From the NCBI RefSeq assembly GCF_028476545.1, contig NW_026731570.1:880001-944000 (forward strand): a stretch of 64,000 bases of DNA. The letters are read 5' to 3'. This document shows positions 1 to 11,229 of this stretch, piece after piece. A program made the translations under genes and the position numbers. How positions within the stretch are numbered: position 1 is the stretch's first letter; each line of letters opens with the position of its first letter. Origin of the DNA: Physella acuta. Its lineage: Eukaryota > Mollusca > Gastropoda > Physidae. The notes beneath the pieces were generated by a model, which made no database searches, was not told the origin of the DNA, and worked only from the letters and a program-made list of their open reading frames with translations.

Positions 1-104
1 TAAGTTTGAGGTTCTGGTTGAAGTTGGTACAACTCTGAGACGGTACGCGAATAAAAAATTAACGGAGCAAAAACTGCCATGAAAACAATTATATATCCAT
101 TTTC

Positions 105-930
105 TAGGTATTAATATTAAAACTGGTTGATATAAGTGACTTCTAATTATTCGATTAACATTTACAAATTACTAGGTGTTGTGAATAACATTTTCTTAAT
201 AATTACCATAGCTTTTAATTTCTTTTTGTAATTTAATTTTTCTATAATTTATACTAACGTTTGTTTACTTGTTTTTGCTCTCAAACATATTATTATTCTT
301 TTCCTCTTCATTTTATCGTTAACATTTATAATTACCGCCCTTTAAAAAAAACAATGTTTGTTTTCTCCCCTAACAAAATAGTTCCACGAGCGAGATGTTT
401 AGACTAAAACAAAAGACGAAAGCAAACCGCTGTGAACTGTGTTACACCTTGGTGCACTCTCGGGACTAACATTAATATTCTGTGTCAGTCTTTAGTTCCA
501 ATGTGGGGTGGGGTGGGGGGGGGGAGTGTGTGATGGAAACTAATATAGGGGAGTTGAATGTTTGTGTGATTTTGGTGGATAATTAGTGTGGGATAATTTT
601 GTGTGGGAAAATTTTGTGTAGGAGCATTTCAATGTGAGAAAATTTAATGTGGGAGAATTTAGTGTGCGAGAATTTAGTGTGAGAAAATTTAGTGCGGGAG
701 AATTTAATGTGAGAGAATTTAGTTTGAAGGAATTTAGTGTAAGATAATTTAGTGTGGGAAAATTAAATGTGGGAGAATTTAGTGAAGAATTTAGTGCGGA
801 GGATTTTAGTGTGGGAGAATTCATTCTGGGAGAATTTAGTGAAGAATTTAGTGCGGAGGATTTTAGTGTGGGAGAATTCATTCTGGGAGAATTTAGTGCG
901 GGAGAATTTGGTGTGGAAGAATTTACTTAC
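105..930 (+). repeat. Minisatellite-bearing dispersed element, copy A
   Basis: This is a copy of the commonest repeat in the window. It opens with a conserved motif near TTCTWGGTATTAATATTA, runs through an AT-rich leader, a 'ccacgcgcgagatattttgac'-like block, 'aaaccgctgtgaactgtgtt' and a G-run, and ends in a 15-bp tandem array (553-930, consensus GTGTGGGAGAATTTA). Other copies start near 7137, 11230, 15917, 30503, 33918, 43700, 46210 and 52570 on this strand, and near 38150, 54935 and 61905 on the other. It encodes nothing recognisable. Because 15 is divisible by three, the array stays open in several frames (SVGEF, VWENL and similar), which creates false ORFs. The right side is cut by a LINE fragment. 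Confidence 0.8.
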
Positions 931-1400
931 TTAATCCTCATAACTCCCTGTGGAGTATAGGGTAGCAACGAATCTCCGCCATTCCACTCTGTCTTGGGCG
1001 AGCCACTTTAGTTCATGCCAGGTCTTGCCAGTAGCCTGCACTTCTTCTTCCATCTCTCTCCTCCATGTTCCCAGTGGTCTTCCTCTACTTCTCTTTCCGG
1101 GTGGGTTCCACTTCAGCGCCATGTTGGGGAGTCTTCTTTTGCTCATGCGTAGGACATGGCCCAGCCATCTCCATCTCCTCATTCGAACTTCTGAAACAAT
1201 GTCGTTTAATCCTGTCATTTGCCATATTTCCTTGTTCGGGACTTTGTCGTCCCACTTTATTCTGAGGATACGTTGGAGGGATCTTCTTTCAAAGCCGCAT
1301 AAAAGAATGTTAACGTATGATGCAAACATTTTTATACATAATTTTACCAAAAAATGTTTACTAAGTAATTTTTGGCTGCGGTTTTCCAACATTTAGGCCC
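931..1400 (-). mobile_element. 3' end of an RTE-like LINE (RT C-terminal region)
   Basis: A minus-strand reading frame at 931-1392 contains RRSLQRILRIKW, RRWRWLGHVLRM, GKRSRGRPLGTWRREME and WAQDRVEWRRFV. These match the conserved C-terminal region found in many invertebrate endonuclease/reverse-transcriptase LINEs. On the minus strand the element ends in short 'taag' repeats (plus strand 'ttacttactta' near 923-935), which would suit an RTE-type tail. It is heavily 5'-truncated: no RT catalytic domain is present. It lies directly against the 15-bp minisatellite of copy A. RTE is the best guess; another clade sharing this C-terminal region is possible. Confidence 0.65.
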
Positions 1401-1844
1401 TTCCTGCTGAAAATACTCTGGGAGATGCACAACAGGGTAGCCTATGTCCGGGGCTAGGAGATATCCGTTTTGACAAATTTTGACATTTTTAGAATTTTTC
1501 AAAGTCAGACCAATTAATTGAAATTTCCTAATAAATTTTTCTCTTAATAGAATACTATTGTATTAGCTCCAGACTGTCAATAACGCAAGGAAGGTTTATA
1601 CCAAATTTTAAGTACTTTACTTATGGTTTTGAAAAAATATTTACAAAAAAATTCAAAATGTAATAAAATATTAACTAAATAATTTTTTGACAATTTATTG
1701 CCATACATATGCCCTACAATTTATATACTGTATTATAGCAGAAGAAACGTTGCTACTGCTGTAAAAATTTGACATGTGTTTGTCGAATAGTTTTTTTTTT
1801 GGCGATAGTTTTTGTTTCCCTCTCTCGGTCTGGCTGTAATCGCC
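1401..1844. other. Unassigned AT-rich sequence
   Basis: No coding region, RNA gene or repeat boundary recognised. It has only homopolymer runs and AT-rich sequence. Confidence 0.5.
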
Positions 1845-2375
1845 CCTTAATATTATTTTTGTTTTCTTTATTATTTTATTTATTTTGGTTGTTAACAGGG
1901 TTCAAAATTTGAAAATGCATGAGTTTAAATGAATTAAAAGTTAATTAAACTGGTATTTAAGATGCAGGTCATGAAATAAATAAAATTAAAACTTATTTTA
2001 CAGTATTAGTAGTAAGTATGTGATATCAAGGTAAATTAAAAGGTATATAGATCTAACTCCCTAATGCCTGTACTGATAATTTGGTTATCTCCCTTACTTG
2101 TATTGTTATGTATTCATCCGGATAATAGATATAAGAAATAATAGTTAATTGTTACATAATTAATGACAAAACTCGGAATAAAATTTAGAAGGGAGAGAAG
2201 ACCATGGAGAAGGTCAAAATGATCATAATCTGCAATATTATGAATATGGTGTTTATGAATTGGAGTAATTTAGATATTTTTTATTGAAATTGAAGAAAAG
2301 GTATATAACTCCGTTTTCCTAACAGCTACAGTATTTATTTGGTTACCTCCCTTTCCGAAACCACGCTATTATGCT

Positions 2376-3575
2376 TTAACTAGGCATGCTGCCCAGCTTC
2401 GCTTAGGCTTTCGAAAACATTGAGAATTTGAATGCTTAATTAATTCGCCCGAAGGTCGGTCTACGACCTCAAGAGTTATGAAGAGGTTCCTCCGTGGACA
2501 TTTTTTTTCGATTTATAGCTCATATAAGGTACCGGTCAGTCGAGGTCAGTTTTGACCCCCACATCGTAGACTTTTCGGCCAACCGGCCCCCGTGTTCTGT
2601 CGCACCAAGGCAAGATCATGCCAAATTTGAAGCGCCTGCGGCGCCGGGAAGTGCCCTATCGGACACCCGACAATCTAGATCTAGATCTAGATTCCTAAAA
2701 GAATTTTTTTTTTAAGTTTAGCCCGAGCATAATAAAAAAGAATACATTAACCAAGTTGACTTGCTGTGTCTCGAACCCGCACCACCTGCGTGGTTTAATG
2801 TACACTAACATCACCGCTATTTAGGCACCTTATAAAATACGGAGAATGAAACACGTATTTTAAAATCTTAACTTACGCGAATATGCCTATTCTTTCAAAT
2901 TAATTTTTTATCCCAAATTAGCCAGTTCCAAACAAAGATTTTGTATAAAATAAATAAGTCTTGAAATAGTTTAGTCCTAATATAGAAATTTATTTTTGGA
3001 ATTGATTTTAGAGAAGTTAGAGTCTAAATCTAGATCTTAGCGTCTACGTCTAGATCTAGTTATTGCGTAGATTTAGATTTAGATTTAGTCTAGATCTAGA
3101 ATCTCTAGATCTAGAATCCAAATACATAAAATAAATTTTATGAGTTTAGGCCGGAAAAATTGTATTGTATACATTTCATAGTGTACGTAGATCTAAATCA
3201 ATTTTGAATGAAATAGTTCATTTCTTTTCATTCTTAACACGGCAGATGACGTCATTAGTTAATGTATAAGCAATAGTGACGTCACAGTTTTATGCGTTCT
3301 TTTTCACATATATATTGATGCTTTTCCGGTTGCATAAATAATACTGTTTCTCTACATTCGAATACGCCTTTAATTTTTATTTTTCTTCTTTAAGTAAAAT
3401 TGTGGTTATACATTTAAAACATCTAACATATTATTTTCAACAAAAGTCCGTAAAAAGTTCTCCATATACCGCTGCCGATTCTGACGTGATGTCCGGCGAA
3501 AATTTTTTGCGGACAGAGAAAGAGAGAGAGAGAGAGAAGAGCGCACATGGCCTTTTATAAATTAGGATAGCATTT
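2376..3575. repeat. Unclassified repeat inserted in the LINE 3' UTR
   Basis: This block interrupts the 3' UTR of LINE copy 1. One end carries 'ctgcccagcttcgcttaggctttcg', a terminal motif that recurs at about 8860-8896 and 22605-22640. Inside are 'tctagatctagatctagat' runs near 2675 and again near 3000-3115, two TGACGTCA-like sites near 3247-3285, and a GA-rich tract near 3516-3538. The other end is near 'cttttataaattaggatag'. No ORF is convincing. It is probably a non-autonomous transposon; its exact ends are uncertain. Confidence 0.5.
2757..2830 (-). repeat. tRNA-derived SINE head or tRNA pseudogene
   Basis: Read on the minus strand, an A-box-like 5' part is followed by a clear B-box GGGTTCGAGAC ('tggtgcgggttcgagacaca'). 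The arms do not pair as a full cloverleaf, so this is a tRNA-derived repeat, not a gene. Confidence 0.5.
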
Positions 3576-4053
3576 ACCGGGGTATCACATGAAATAAATG
3601 AGATAAAAGTTCATTAAAATATCTGAACCATGTTAATCATGGAAAATAAGTTTAGTAAAGAAAGAAAAGAAAATCATAGCAATTTATTGTCAACAATAAG
3701 AGACCGTAATTACTGAAAATATAGTGTAGGGTTAGAATTAGTATTGTTAGTTGGGAGTAAAGTGGGAATAAAGGTAAATAACTGCGTGCAACTTAAATAC
3801 CTTACCATAACGTGATTACTTCCCCTGCAAGTGGAGAAAGAAAGAAAAACATATACGGCTTATGTGGGTTTCCCTGTGTCAGAGAGAAAAATACTGATTA
3901 TGCATACAAAGAAAGAGACAAGAAAAACCAGAGTTAAAATTAAAATAAAATTATAAAAATAATCAATAATAGGTTCTTGACATTTCCTTTCCTGTCTCCC
4001 CGACTCAAACCTAAACATTAAAGGAATGAGATTAGTGTAGAAGGGGCAGAGAA

Positions 4054-5990
4054 TTAGGTTATAATTATGTCACCAAGTCTTTTGGTAACTACCGCTCGGA
4101 ATATGGCATCTATGTCAGTGTCGCTGTACGTCTTTGATTCAAATTTACTTTTGTTTCTCGTGGTCCATACTGTCTGTCTAAAAATAGCTCTAGCGGTAGT
4201 TTTATTGTCATTGTCTATTTTATTGTTGGATTTCTGTATATAATTTAGGGTGATTGCTTTGTTTAAGGTATCTGTATTGGAGGTTTCTAGGATTGATCCT
4301 TGGGTTTGTCTGGCTTTTAGTAGTTTTGAGTATTCTAGATAGATGTGTTTTTCTGTTTCTTGTATATGTTATTTACATATTTGACAATTTTTTTTAGTAT
4401 TCGTGTTTGCTTTGGTTTTTTCTGGAAATGGGTGTAGTGTTGTAAATGAGCCTGTATCCTATTTCTTTTTCTTTGTGTGTGTTATTTCTGTTGTGTAAGT
4501 TTTTGAATGTGTCGCTAATGTCTACTGTATTAAAATCTTTTGCCCATTTAATTCTACTTTGCAGGGGCTGAAGTTGTCGCTCGACTAAAGTACTGTAGAT
4601 TTTCTTTGTTTTCTCCCCTATTATGTTTTTGTTTAATTTGATTTGAATAGTTTTAAAACCTCTGTATAGAAACTGCCTATGTCTATCCCCCCATAGTGTG
4701 GTGTCGTATTACTTGTCTTTAGAATCGTGTTAATTCTGTGACCAATATAATATTGTGCTAAAGGGTGATAATGCAGTTCAATTCTGATTCTATCTAGGTG
4801 TTTGATTCTAAAGGCGTTAATTTTTGTGTTGATGTCGTGCAAGCCTATTCCTCTATTTAATGTATTCTGCATTAGTGTTTGATGGTTGATATTTCTAATT
4901 GTGCCTTTGAAAATGAAATCCCTAATGTTTTTGTTTGTTTCCTTGATGAATGTGTTGGGTATTGTACTGTTTGTTGCGATGTAGATTATTTTGGGAATAA
5001 CATATCTGTTGACTAAAGCTGCCCTAGTGAATATTGTTGTGTTACAGTTTTTGTATTTGGTTAGTGTATGATTGATTTTATCCGTCATTTTAGTCCACGT
5101 GTCATTGTTTTCTGTCTCCGGGTTGTCTGAATAAGTTATGCCATATAATTTTAATTTATCCGTTACAATAACAGGCAAGCTGAAGTTGTTTTTCCCCGCC
5201 CATTTGCCTACTCCCATTATTTTTTTATTTTTCCGCGTTAATTTTCCCTCCGCTAGCCTTTCCAAAGTCTATGAAGGTTTCCATAACTAATTTAATTTCC
5301 TTTTCCGTTTGTACGAGAAAGATCGTGTCATCAGCGTATGCTAGGGATTTCCTGGGTATTGAGTTGGGTATTTGCAGCCCTTTGATTCTGTTGTCCTGCC
5401 TGATAGGTTCCAGAAGGGGCTCAATGCTCAGGATGTATAGGAGCGGGGACAGTGGGCATCCTTGTCTGACCGATTTGTTTATTAGAATGGGGTCTGTGAG
5501 TGTGTTGTTAATGATGAGGTGACTCTGCGCGTTTTTGAAGAGTGTTGTTATCCATGTCTTGACGTAGGGACCTAAATTGTATGCGTCTAAAATTTGTGTT
5601 AGCCAAGTGTGATCGACTCGATCAAAGGCTTTTTGTTGATCTACGCTTAGGATTGCCAACTGGGTGTTTTTCTGTGTGCTGTATTGTATTATGTCTCTTA
5701 TTATGTGTGTGTGATTTTGTATGTTCCTACCAGGGGTGCTGTACTGTTGGTCAGTGGGAATGATTTTGTCGATGTAGGGTTCAATTTTCTTGACTAGAGT
5801 TTTTGTCTGTATTTTGTAGTCACAGTTAAGTAGGGAGATGGGTCTATAGCTTGTCACCTTTGTTTTGTCAGCGTCAGGTTTGGGATTAAGGGTTATGTAG
5901 GCTCTATTGAAATCTGTTGCACAATATTCCCTGTCGTGTATTTCCTGGAAGGTAGCCTTCATTATTGGGAGTAGATCGTTTTTGAAGGTC
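4054..5990 (-). pseudogene. LINE ORF2 reverse transcriptase domain (Tx1/L1-like), degraded
   Basis: RT motifs appear in order on the minus strand: SYRPISLLNCDYKI, LSVDQQKAFDRVDHTWL, VRQGCPLSPLLYILSIEPLL and the catalytic LAYADDTIFLV. The thumb and C-terminal region follows (AALVNRYVIPKIIY, GGIGLHDINTKINAFRIKHL). The RPISLLN...DYKI and CPLSPLLY.L.IEPLL wording fits the Tx1/L1 group better than CR1, Jockey or RTE. The reading is split between a frame at 5225-5962 and another at 4633-5265, then becomes broken towards a stop at 4054, so this copy is not functional. The endonuclease half is absent here; separate copies of it occur at 12.3-13.0, 47.5-48.4 and 59.4-60.3 kb. Confidence 0.8.
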
Positions 5991-6162
5991 TATAGGCCCT
6001 AAACTAAACTATTCATTTTTTTTTCCTTGAAATTTAATTTTTTTTTTTAAATTAATACTTTATTGTAACCAGAATTTTTTTCTTTATACAATTTCTATGT
6101 TTTACCATTTGTATTTTCCCATAATGTTGCTTAATACAAAACGTTTAAAAGAGGTCTAAGTA

Positions 6163-6771
6163 TCAGATATAATGTGGTAAATTGTTCGGAGTGTCGGAGA
6201 AAATGGTGAAGCTGCGGTTATTTGTGTATGGGATGCTGTTTACTATTGGTTCTTTTTTGCTTATTATTCTGAGAGCCTTTAGCAATGCTTCGTTCTCTAG
6301 TGCTGGTGGGACCCACCTAAGTGTGCCATTAATTCTGTCTTTGTGGTAGATTGAAAAATATAGTGTGTAGGGCCCATACTGTTTACTTGTATTATCCATC
6401 GTCGCTACGTTAAAAGCGTCTGATGAGAAGAACCACGTGTCACTTCGGCCGTAATTCATCAGCAGAATCTGTTGTGGACTTTTCAGTTTTCGGATAATGT
6501 GCCCTCGAAGATTTGGATGTCCATTCGTTTGAATTACGACTTGCATGGTTAAGTTTGGTGTTGGTTGGCTGGAGAACAGATCTGGGCTCTCTTCTTCGGG
6601 CATCTCGATTATTAGGGTAGTTGAATTCGTTGTAGCTGAAAAGGGTTGGGCCCAGGATTTTATTAAGCCACCCGAACCGTAGTCCGGGTGGCTCCTCCCC
6701 AAGTCTCTCGACCCAGGGGGAACATCCAAGGGCGCAACCCCTTTGGTGATGTTGATAATATCTGCATAGGT
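6163..6771 (-). pseudogene. LINE-type ORF1 N-terminal domain, truncated
   Basis: The reading frame has TYADIINITKGVAPLDVPPG, RSHPDYGSGGLIKSWAQ, NYGRSDTWFFSSDAFNV, TLRWVPPALENEALLKAL and TNNRSFTIFSDTPNNLPHYI. These are the conserved blocks of the N-terminal RRM-like region of this ORF1 family (compare the 482-residue copy at 9659-11107). The frame stops right after NLPHYI, before the CCHC knuckle. The protein is presumed to bind retrotransposon RNA. The hAT MITE cuts it just upstream of the TYADI codons. Confidence 0.75.
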
Positions 6772-6980
6772 CAGGGGTCGGCAACCTTTTGAAGCGGAAG
6801 AGCAAAAAGTTACAATTTTCAAAATTTTCCTGGTTTTAAAGAGCCACTAACATTTTTTTTTATTTCAAATATTTTATTTTTGTATTAAGATTATTAGTAT
6901 TTGTTCAAAGAGCTGGAGAGCCGCATCTTGATATCAAAAGAGCCGCATGCGGCTCGCGAGCCGCAGGTTGCCGACCCCTG
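6772..6980. mobile_element. hAT MITE with 8-bp target duplication
   Basis: The 209-bp element has 16-bp terminal inverted repeats, CAGGGGTCGGCAACCT at the left and its complement at the right. It is flanked by a perfect 8-bp duplication GCATAGGT (6764-6771 and 6981-6988). Length, termini and 8-bp duplication are diagnostic of hAT. The interior has no ORF and contains 'gagccgcatgcggctcgcgag'-type palindromic sequence. It sits inside ORF1 of copy a. Degraded relatives lie near 8.9-9.05, 33.7-33.84, 42.11-42.3 and 62.65-62.83 kb. Confidence 0.92.
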
Positions 6981-7136
6981 GCATAGGTCATTTATTTAGG
7001 AAGATGACATGATTGGCAGTTAACTATGCGGAATATTATTAGTCTACTATATGAAGCTCAAATCTGTATGTAAAAAAAAAATATGCAGATATAAGGTTAC
7101 GGTGTATTACCGACTGATGGGAGTAAACGCAATCAA

Positions 7137-8204
<1,068 letters not shown>

Positions 8205-8620
8205 GCAGTGATTTAAATTATCTCGCGATATATAGAAGGGGGGGGGGGGGTAGTGTGTTCAGCACAATGCTAAGCCGCTGTTACTTTGCCTAACGCTAAT
8301 CAGTGGAGTGGCGTGGTCTAGCGGCAGAACGCACGCTTGACGCTCTGGATGTCCCGGTTTCTTTACTTTTTATTATATTCATGCAAGAAAACGCTGGCTT
8401 GCATGAATATCTTGACCCGAAGATCGTCAGCACTCCAGATAACTTCTTCACCTCACTTTACTATCCTGGGAGACTATTCCATGCGTCACATATTAGTGCC
8501 TCAACTCGCAGCATATCTTTTAGAGTCGTCCTTTTGTGCAGCGTAACGTGCATGTTTTACTGGACCTCCAATTCTCCTAACTTGCTCGTGATTTCCGTGA
8601 ACTTACCACTCCACAAATGT
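8205..8620 (+). repeat. tRNA-headed repeat, copy 1 (inverse of 43000-43440)
   Basis: It starts near 'atctcgcgatatatagaagg' and a G-run, then GTGGTCTAGCGGCAGAACGC (8312-8331), which resembles a tRNA A-box arm. Several hundred bases follow with no B-box in the expected place. A second copy lies at 43000-43440 in opposite orientation and matches through 'cctggaccaa'-like and 'gaacttaccactccacaaat' stretches. The apparent ORFs in it differ between the copies, so it is probably non-coding. Confidence 0.6.
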
Positions 8621-8819
8621 TTGGTTGTCAAATCCAGGAACCTCTTCATAACGTTTGAGATCGTAGAAAACTCCGGAAGACCTTTAGAACTGACCGGTCC
8701 GAATTTTCCCTACATCACATCAATCTCTCTGAAAACGGGCTATAAACAACAAACAACAACAACAACAATTTCTCTAAAATTAGCGTTATTGTTTAAACGT
8801 AAGCACTACACATAACAGC

Positions 8820-9045
8820 TAATCACTAATTAATTAAGCATTGAAATTCTCAATATTTTTGAAAACCTAAGCAAAGCTAGGCAGCATTCCTAGTTCTAAT
8901 AGAAAAGCGAGTGTTTATTGTTTATACTTATTATTATATCGTTCATTACCGAGTATTGCAGAAAAACATTTTAATGAGTTTGGAAAATAAGATAATTATT
9001 AATTTGTGTGCATGGAGCCGTAGGTTGCCGACCCTGATCCAAGAC
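8820..9045. repeat. Fragment of the 'aagcctaagc' repeat next to a degraded hAT MITE
   Basis: Positions 8820-8896 match, in reverse, the end of the repeat at 2376-3575 (gcagcattcctag / aaagctaggc). From about 8897 the sequence 'aatagaaaagcgagtgttta' runs to 'gtaggttgccgaccctgatc'. It recurs at 33690-33840 and is a decayed relative of the 6772-6980 MITE. Confidence 0.55.
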
Positions 9046-9096
9046 ATTTATTTATTTTTAATTTATTTATTTTTAATCTAATATATAAAGTTCAAT

Positions 9097-9180
9097 TCTT
9101 TTTTTTTTTTATTTGCAATTTAAAACAAGTACATTAACAGCAGCACATTTAATATATAGTCGAATTCATACATAAACAAA
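9097..9180 (-). repeat. 3' tail fragment of the U4-headed retroposon subfamily
   Basis: 'tttatttgcaatttaaaac' next to a T-run repeats the 3' end of the element at 9270-11174. This is a severely 5'-truncated second copy; a third tail fragment lies near 23365-23390. Confidence 0.55.
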
Positions 9181-9658
9181 ATAAACGATAGTTTTTAAGT
9201 CCAGTTTTGACAGGACTAGTTTTGGGAGAGGTACATTTGGGGGTGGGGGGAAGGGGTGGTCCATTACGTTTTTTTTTTTTTTTTTTTTTTTTAAATTGTT
9301 TTTTAAACTTTTATTTGCAATTTAAAACAAGTGCAACAACATCAGCATATTTTACATGTTTCTAAATGTTCTTAAAAAAATAACATATCAAGATGAATTT
9401 ACAAATGTATACACCTTTTTTTACTAAATTTTATCATCTAATGAAACCATTTTGTCCGGATGAGCGTATTAATAATAAGTATGTACATGGTTATCATATT
9501 TGTTTTATATATGTTGTTATACAACATTATAAGGGATAATCAGTAAAGGGGGTTAAAGTAAAATGATAGTGTTGGAATCCGGATGAGGAGGGATTGACAA
9601 AACTTGTTTAAGTGGTGAGTACAGCGTGTCATATTTGAAGAGTTGTCCTTCTCGCTGT

Positions 9659-11107
9659 TTATGTTCTGTCGTCTGCATATATGTAAGAAATGGATCTGTC
9701 TGGGTTGAGGATGTAGAATATTTGATTGTGGCAGGGGTCGTTGTTGGGGTGCTGGTCGTTGAGGTGTTTTTCTATGTCGTATTTGGTGTATAGACTTGTT
9801 AGGCAGTATCCACACTGGAAGACAGCGGTGTCTGGGTGTTTTAGTACGTGGTGCTTTATTGCTCCTCTGCTTTTGATCAGATTGTTGCAATGCGGGCATT
9901 TACTCGTATCAGGATGGGAAGTTTTTGTATGTGTTTTACACTCGCTGGCAGTACTGAAACTGTGAAAGCAATAACCGCAGCTCTTGTCTTTTCCAGGAGT
10001 TAAAGGTTTGGGAATTTGAATTGGTTCAGTGGTAGTTTCTTGTTGCGGCTGGGTTTCTAAGGTGTTTGTCAGGCGATGGAAGATTTGATTCGCGAGTTTT
10101 TTTGTTAATTTTCCTTGTTCTGTGGGGCTGATTTCATTTTTTCTTTTCATTGACGTGGTGTTATCTATTTCTGAATCTGGGCTTTGTGTTTCTCCAGTGT
10201 TTTGGATTTTTGTTGATGTAGTTGGTGACTTCGGGTAAGCCGTATTTGGGATCGCTTTTTGGTTCGACAGGTTAGGGGTTACCAATGTTTGCTGCGGTGT
10301 GGGTGGTGCTCTAGGTGGTTCTGTTAAAATTGTCTGTGAGGATGGTTGTTGAGTTGGTTCCTGTATTGTTGACAGGTGAACATTGGGTGTTGACTCTGGT
10401 TTTGATGATTGGCAGTGGTTGGTCCAGTGTCTGTCCGAGCCGCTCACCTGACAGGCTTGGCGTCTTCCTGGCAGTGCGATGAGGATATTACGTGTTGTGT
10501 CTTTGTATGTAATTTGGATGTAGTGTGGGATGTGTTGTGGATTGTCGTTCTGGATGGTGAATCTGCGATTGTTTGTGTGCGGGATTGTGGTTACTGTAGG
10601 TGTAGATTTGCTGACTGTTTGCAGTGCCTTAATCAGTGTTTCGTTGCTCAGGGCTGGCGGGACCCATCTAAGGGTTCCGATGATTTTGTCCTTGTGGTAT
10701 CTGTCGAATTTCAAAGTGTATGGGCCGTGTGTTTTGGTGGTGCCGTCCAGACCCGCTACATCATACTCGTTGGACGAGAAGTACCAGGTATCCCCTCGTC
10801 CATAGTTGAGCAGCAGGATCTGGTGTGGGCTAATGATATTGCGCAAGAGGTGACCAGGGATGTTCTGGTGGTTGGTTGATTGGATGGTGACTTGAATTAC
10901 TGTAGGCGAGTCGAAGAGCTCAGGAGCTATTTCATCAGACTGGTCTATTGTGATTGTTGTCTTGATATCTGAAAAGGATTGGGCCCAAGTTTTCATTAAG
11001 CCACCCGAACCGTAGTCCGGGTGGCTCCTCTCCGGATCTCTCGACCTAGAGGGAACAAAAATGGGCGCAACCCCATTGTTGACTTTCGTGATAGTTGCAT
11101 AGTCCAT
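9659..11107 (-). CDS. Retroposon ORF1 protein: RRM-like region, CCHC-type knuckle, three C2H2 fingers
   Basis: An uninterrupted frame of 482 residues from ATG at 11107 (MDYATITKVNNG); upstream codons are translated U4 head. Early residues encode RSHPDYGSGGLMK. Then come GRGDTWYFSSNEYDV, GTLRWVPPALSNETLIKAL and RRFTIQNDNPQHIPHYIQ, an arrangement like the RRM-type region of LINE ORF1 proteins. A knuckle (about residues 213-227) reads ACQVSGSDRHWTNHC; its second cysteine is serine here, while sister copies have CX2CX4HX4C intact (52.3 and 54.3 kb). Three C2H2 fingers with CX2CX12HX3-4H spacing lie at about 377-453. The inferred role is RNA binding and packaging during retrotransposition. The frame is open to its stop, but whether it is expressed is unknown. 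Confidence 0.75.
   Translation of the reverse strand: MDYATITKVNNGVAPIFVPSRSRDPERSHPDYGSGGLMKTWAQSFSDIKTTITIDQSDEIAPELFDSPTVIQVTIQSTNHQNIPGHLLRNIISPHQILLLNYGRGDTWYFSSNEYDVAGLDGTTKTHGPYTLKFDRYHKDKIIGTLRWVPPALSNETLIKALQTVSKSTPTVTTIPHTNNRRFTIQNDNPQHIPHYIQITYKDTTRNILIALPGRRQACQVSGSDRHWTNHCQSSKPESTPNVHLSTIQEPTQQPSSQTILTEPPRAPPTPQQTLVTPNLSNQKAIPNTAYPKSPTTSTKIQNTGETQSPDSEIDNTTSMKRKNEISPTEQGKLTKKLANQIFHRLTNTLETQPQQETTTEPIQIPKPLTPGKDKSCGYCFHSFSTASECKTHTKTSHPDTSKCPHCNNLIKSRGAIKHHVLKHPDTAVFQCGYCLTSLYTKYDIEKHLNDQHPNNDPCHNQIFYILNPDRSISYIYADDRT
10999..11026 (-). other. Conserved 28-nt hairpin in ORF1 5' region (H2)
   Basis: The minus strand forms AGCCACCCG/CGGGTGGCT, extended by G-T and A-T pairs around a CTACGG loop. 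The same 28-nt hairpin occurs at 6666-6693, 15661-15688, 45932-45959 and 39584-39611. A version with paired substitutions lies at 24817-24844, 38313-38340 and 50671-50698 in elements that lack ORF1. Confidence 0.7.
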
Positions 11108-11129
11108 TTCTGGTGCATGGAGATGAGGA

Positions 11130-11174
11130 CTCGGTAAAGCCTCATTGGCTATGGTACCGCCACTGCGCAAAGCT
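11130..11174 (-). pseudogene. U4 snRNA 5' end (about 45 nt) forming the retroposon head
   Basis: The minus-strand sequence starts AGCTTTGCGCAGTGG and continues through 'accatagccaatgaggct' to CCGAG. It follows the conserved 5' end of U4 snRNA from nucleotide 1, with a few substitutions. The join to the retroposon body falls at ACCGAG, bases that U4 and the body share in part. U4 identity is from recalled consensus, not a database search. Confidence 0.8.
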
Positions 11175-11229
11175 CTGCCTTTGTTGATTAGAATAATTAG
11201 AAGAGTTAATATGTTAGAGGTAGTAAATA

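Larger units (their letters stand above)
1845..5995 (-). mobile_element. Tx1/L1-like LINE, copy 1 (RT and 3' UTR, 5'-truncated)
   Basis: The minus strand carries the RT half of ORF2 (4054-5990) and then a long AT-rich 3' UTR. The UTR resumes at about 2375-1845 after an insertion at about 2376-3575. The far part matches the 3' UTR of copy 2 near 57.6-58.0 kb (shared 'ggtaaccaaataaatactg'-like and 'ccagtttaattaac'-like stretches), which is how the insertion is recognised. Both copies lose homology at nearly the same 5' point, just upstream of the FKNDLLP motif. The 5' edge abuts the poly-A side of an ORF1-only element at about 6003. Confidence 0.75.
6003..7005 (-). mobile_element. ORF1-only retroposon, copy a (internally deleted, carries a hAT MITE)
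   Basis: Minus-strand copy of the ORF1-only family. The N-terminal part of ORF1 (6163-6771) passes directly into the family's 3' UTR, recognised by the motif ACGTTTTGTATTAAG near 6135-6148, and then into A-rich sequence ending near 6003. The knuckle and finger part of ORF1 is therefore deleted. A 209-bp hAT MITE interrupts the N-terminal codons. The first two 5' hairpins seen in sister copies are preserved (6666-6693 and the GGGGTTGCGCCC loop region just upstream). No snRNA head is visible. Confidence 0.75.
9270..11174 (-). mobile_element. U4-snRNA-headed ORF1-only retroposon (looks near full length)
   Basis: On the minus strand the element begins exactly with nucleotide 1 of U4 snRNA (AGCTTTGCGCAGTGG at 11174 downward). 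It carries one uninterrupted ORF1, then a 3' UTR with AATAAA (minus strand, 9310-9315) about 20 nt before a run of about 24 A (9269-9292). There is no ORF2, so it must depend on another element for reverse transcription. Its body is nearly identical to 45422-46040, which carries a different head. No clear target-site duplication was found. An uninterrupted ORF and a long poly-A suggest relatively recent insertion. Confidence 0.8.

Noticed and set aside
540-960. Open frames made of SVGEF / NSPTL repeats here and at 25.2, 37.4, 53.1-53.9 and 61.2 kb
   Set aside because: They are translations of the 15-bp minisatellite, which stays open in several frames because its period is divisible by three. 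Start codons, domains and conservation between copies are lacking.
950-1396. Plus-strand frame opposite the RTE-like fragment
   Set aside because: Shadow of the minus-strand RT C-terminal region, which has recognisable motifs.
8303-8815. 170-residue frame on the plus strand
   Set aside because: It lies over a tRNA-headed repeat whose second copy (43000-43440) does not preserve the same frame; no domain is recognised.
10409-10879. 156-residue plus-strand frame, repeated at 45294-45806
   Set aside because: It is antisense to the well-supported ORF1 reading frame, and it recurs only because ORF1 itself recurs.
11130-11174. Functional U4 gene
   Set aside because: Only about 45 nt of the 5' end is present before retroposon sequence.
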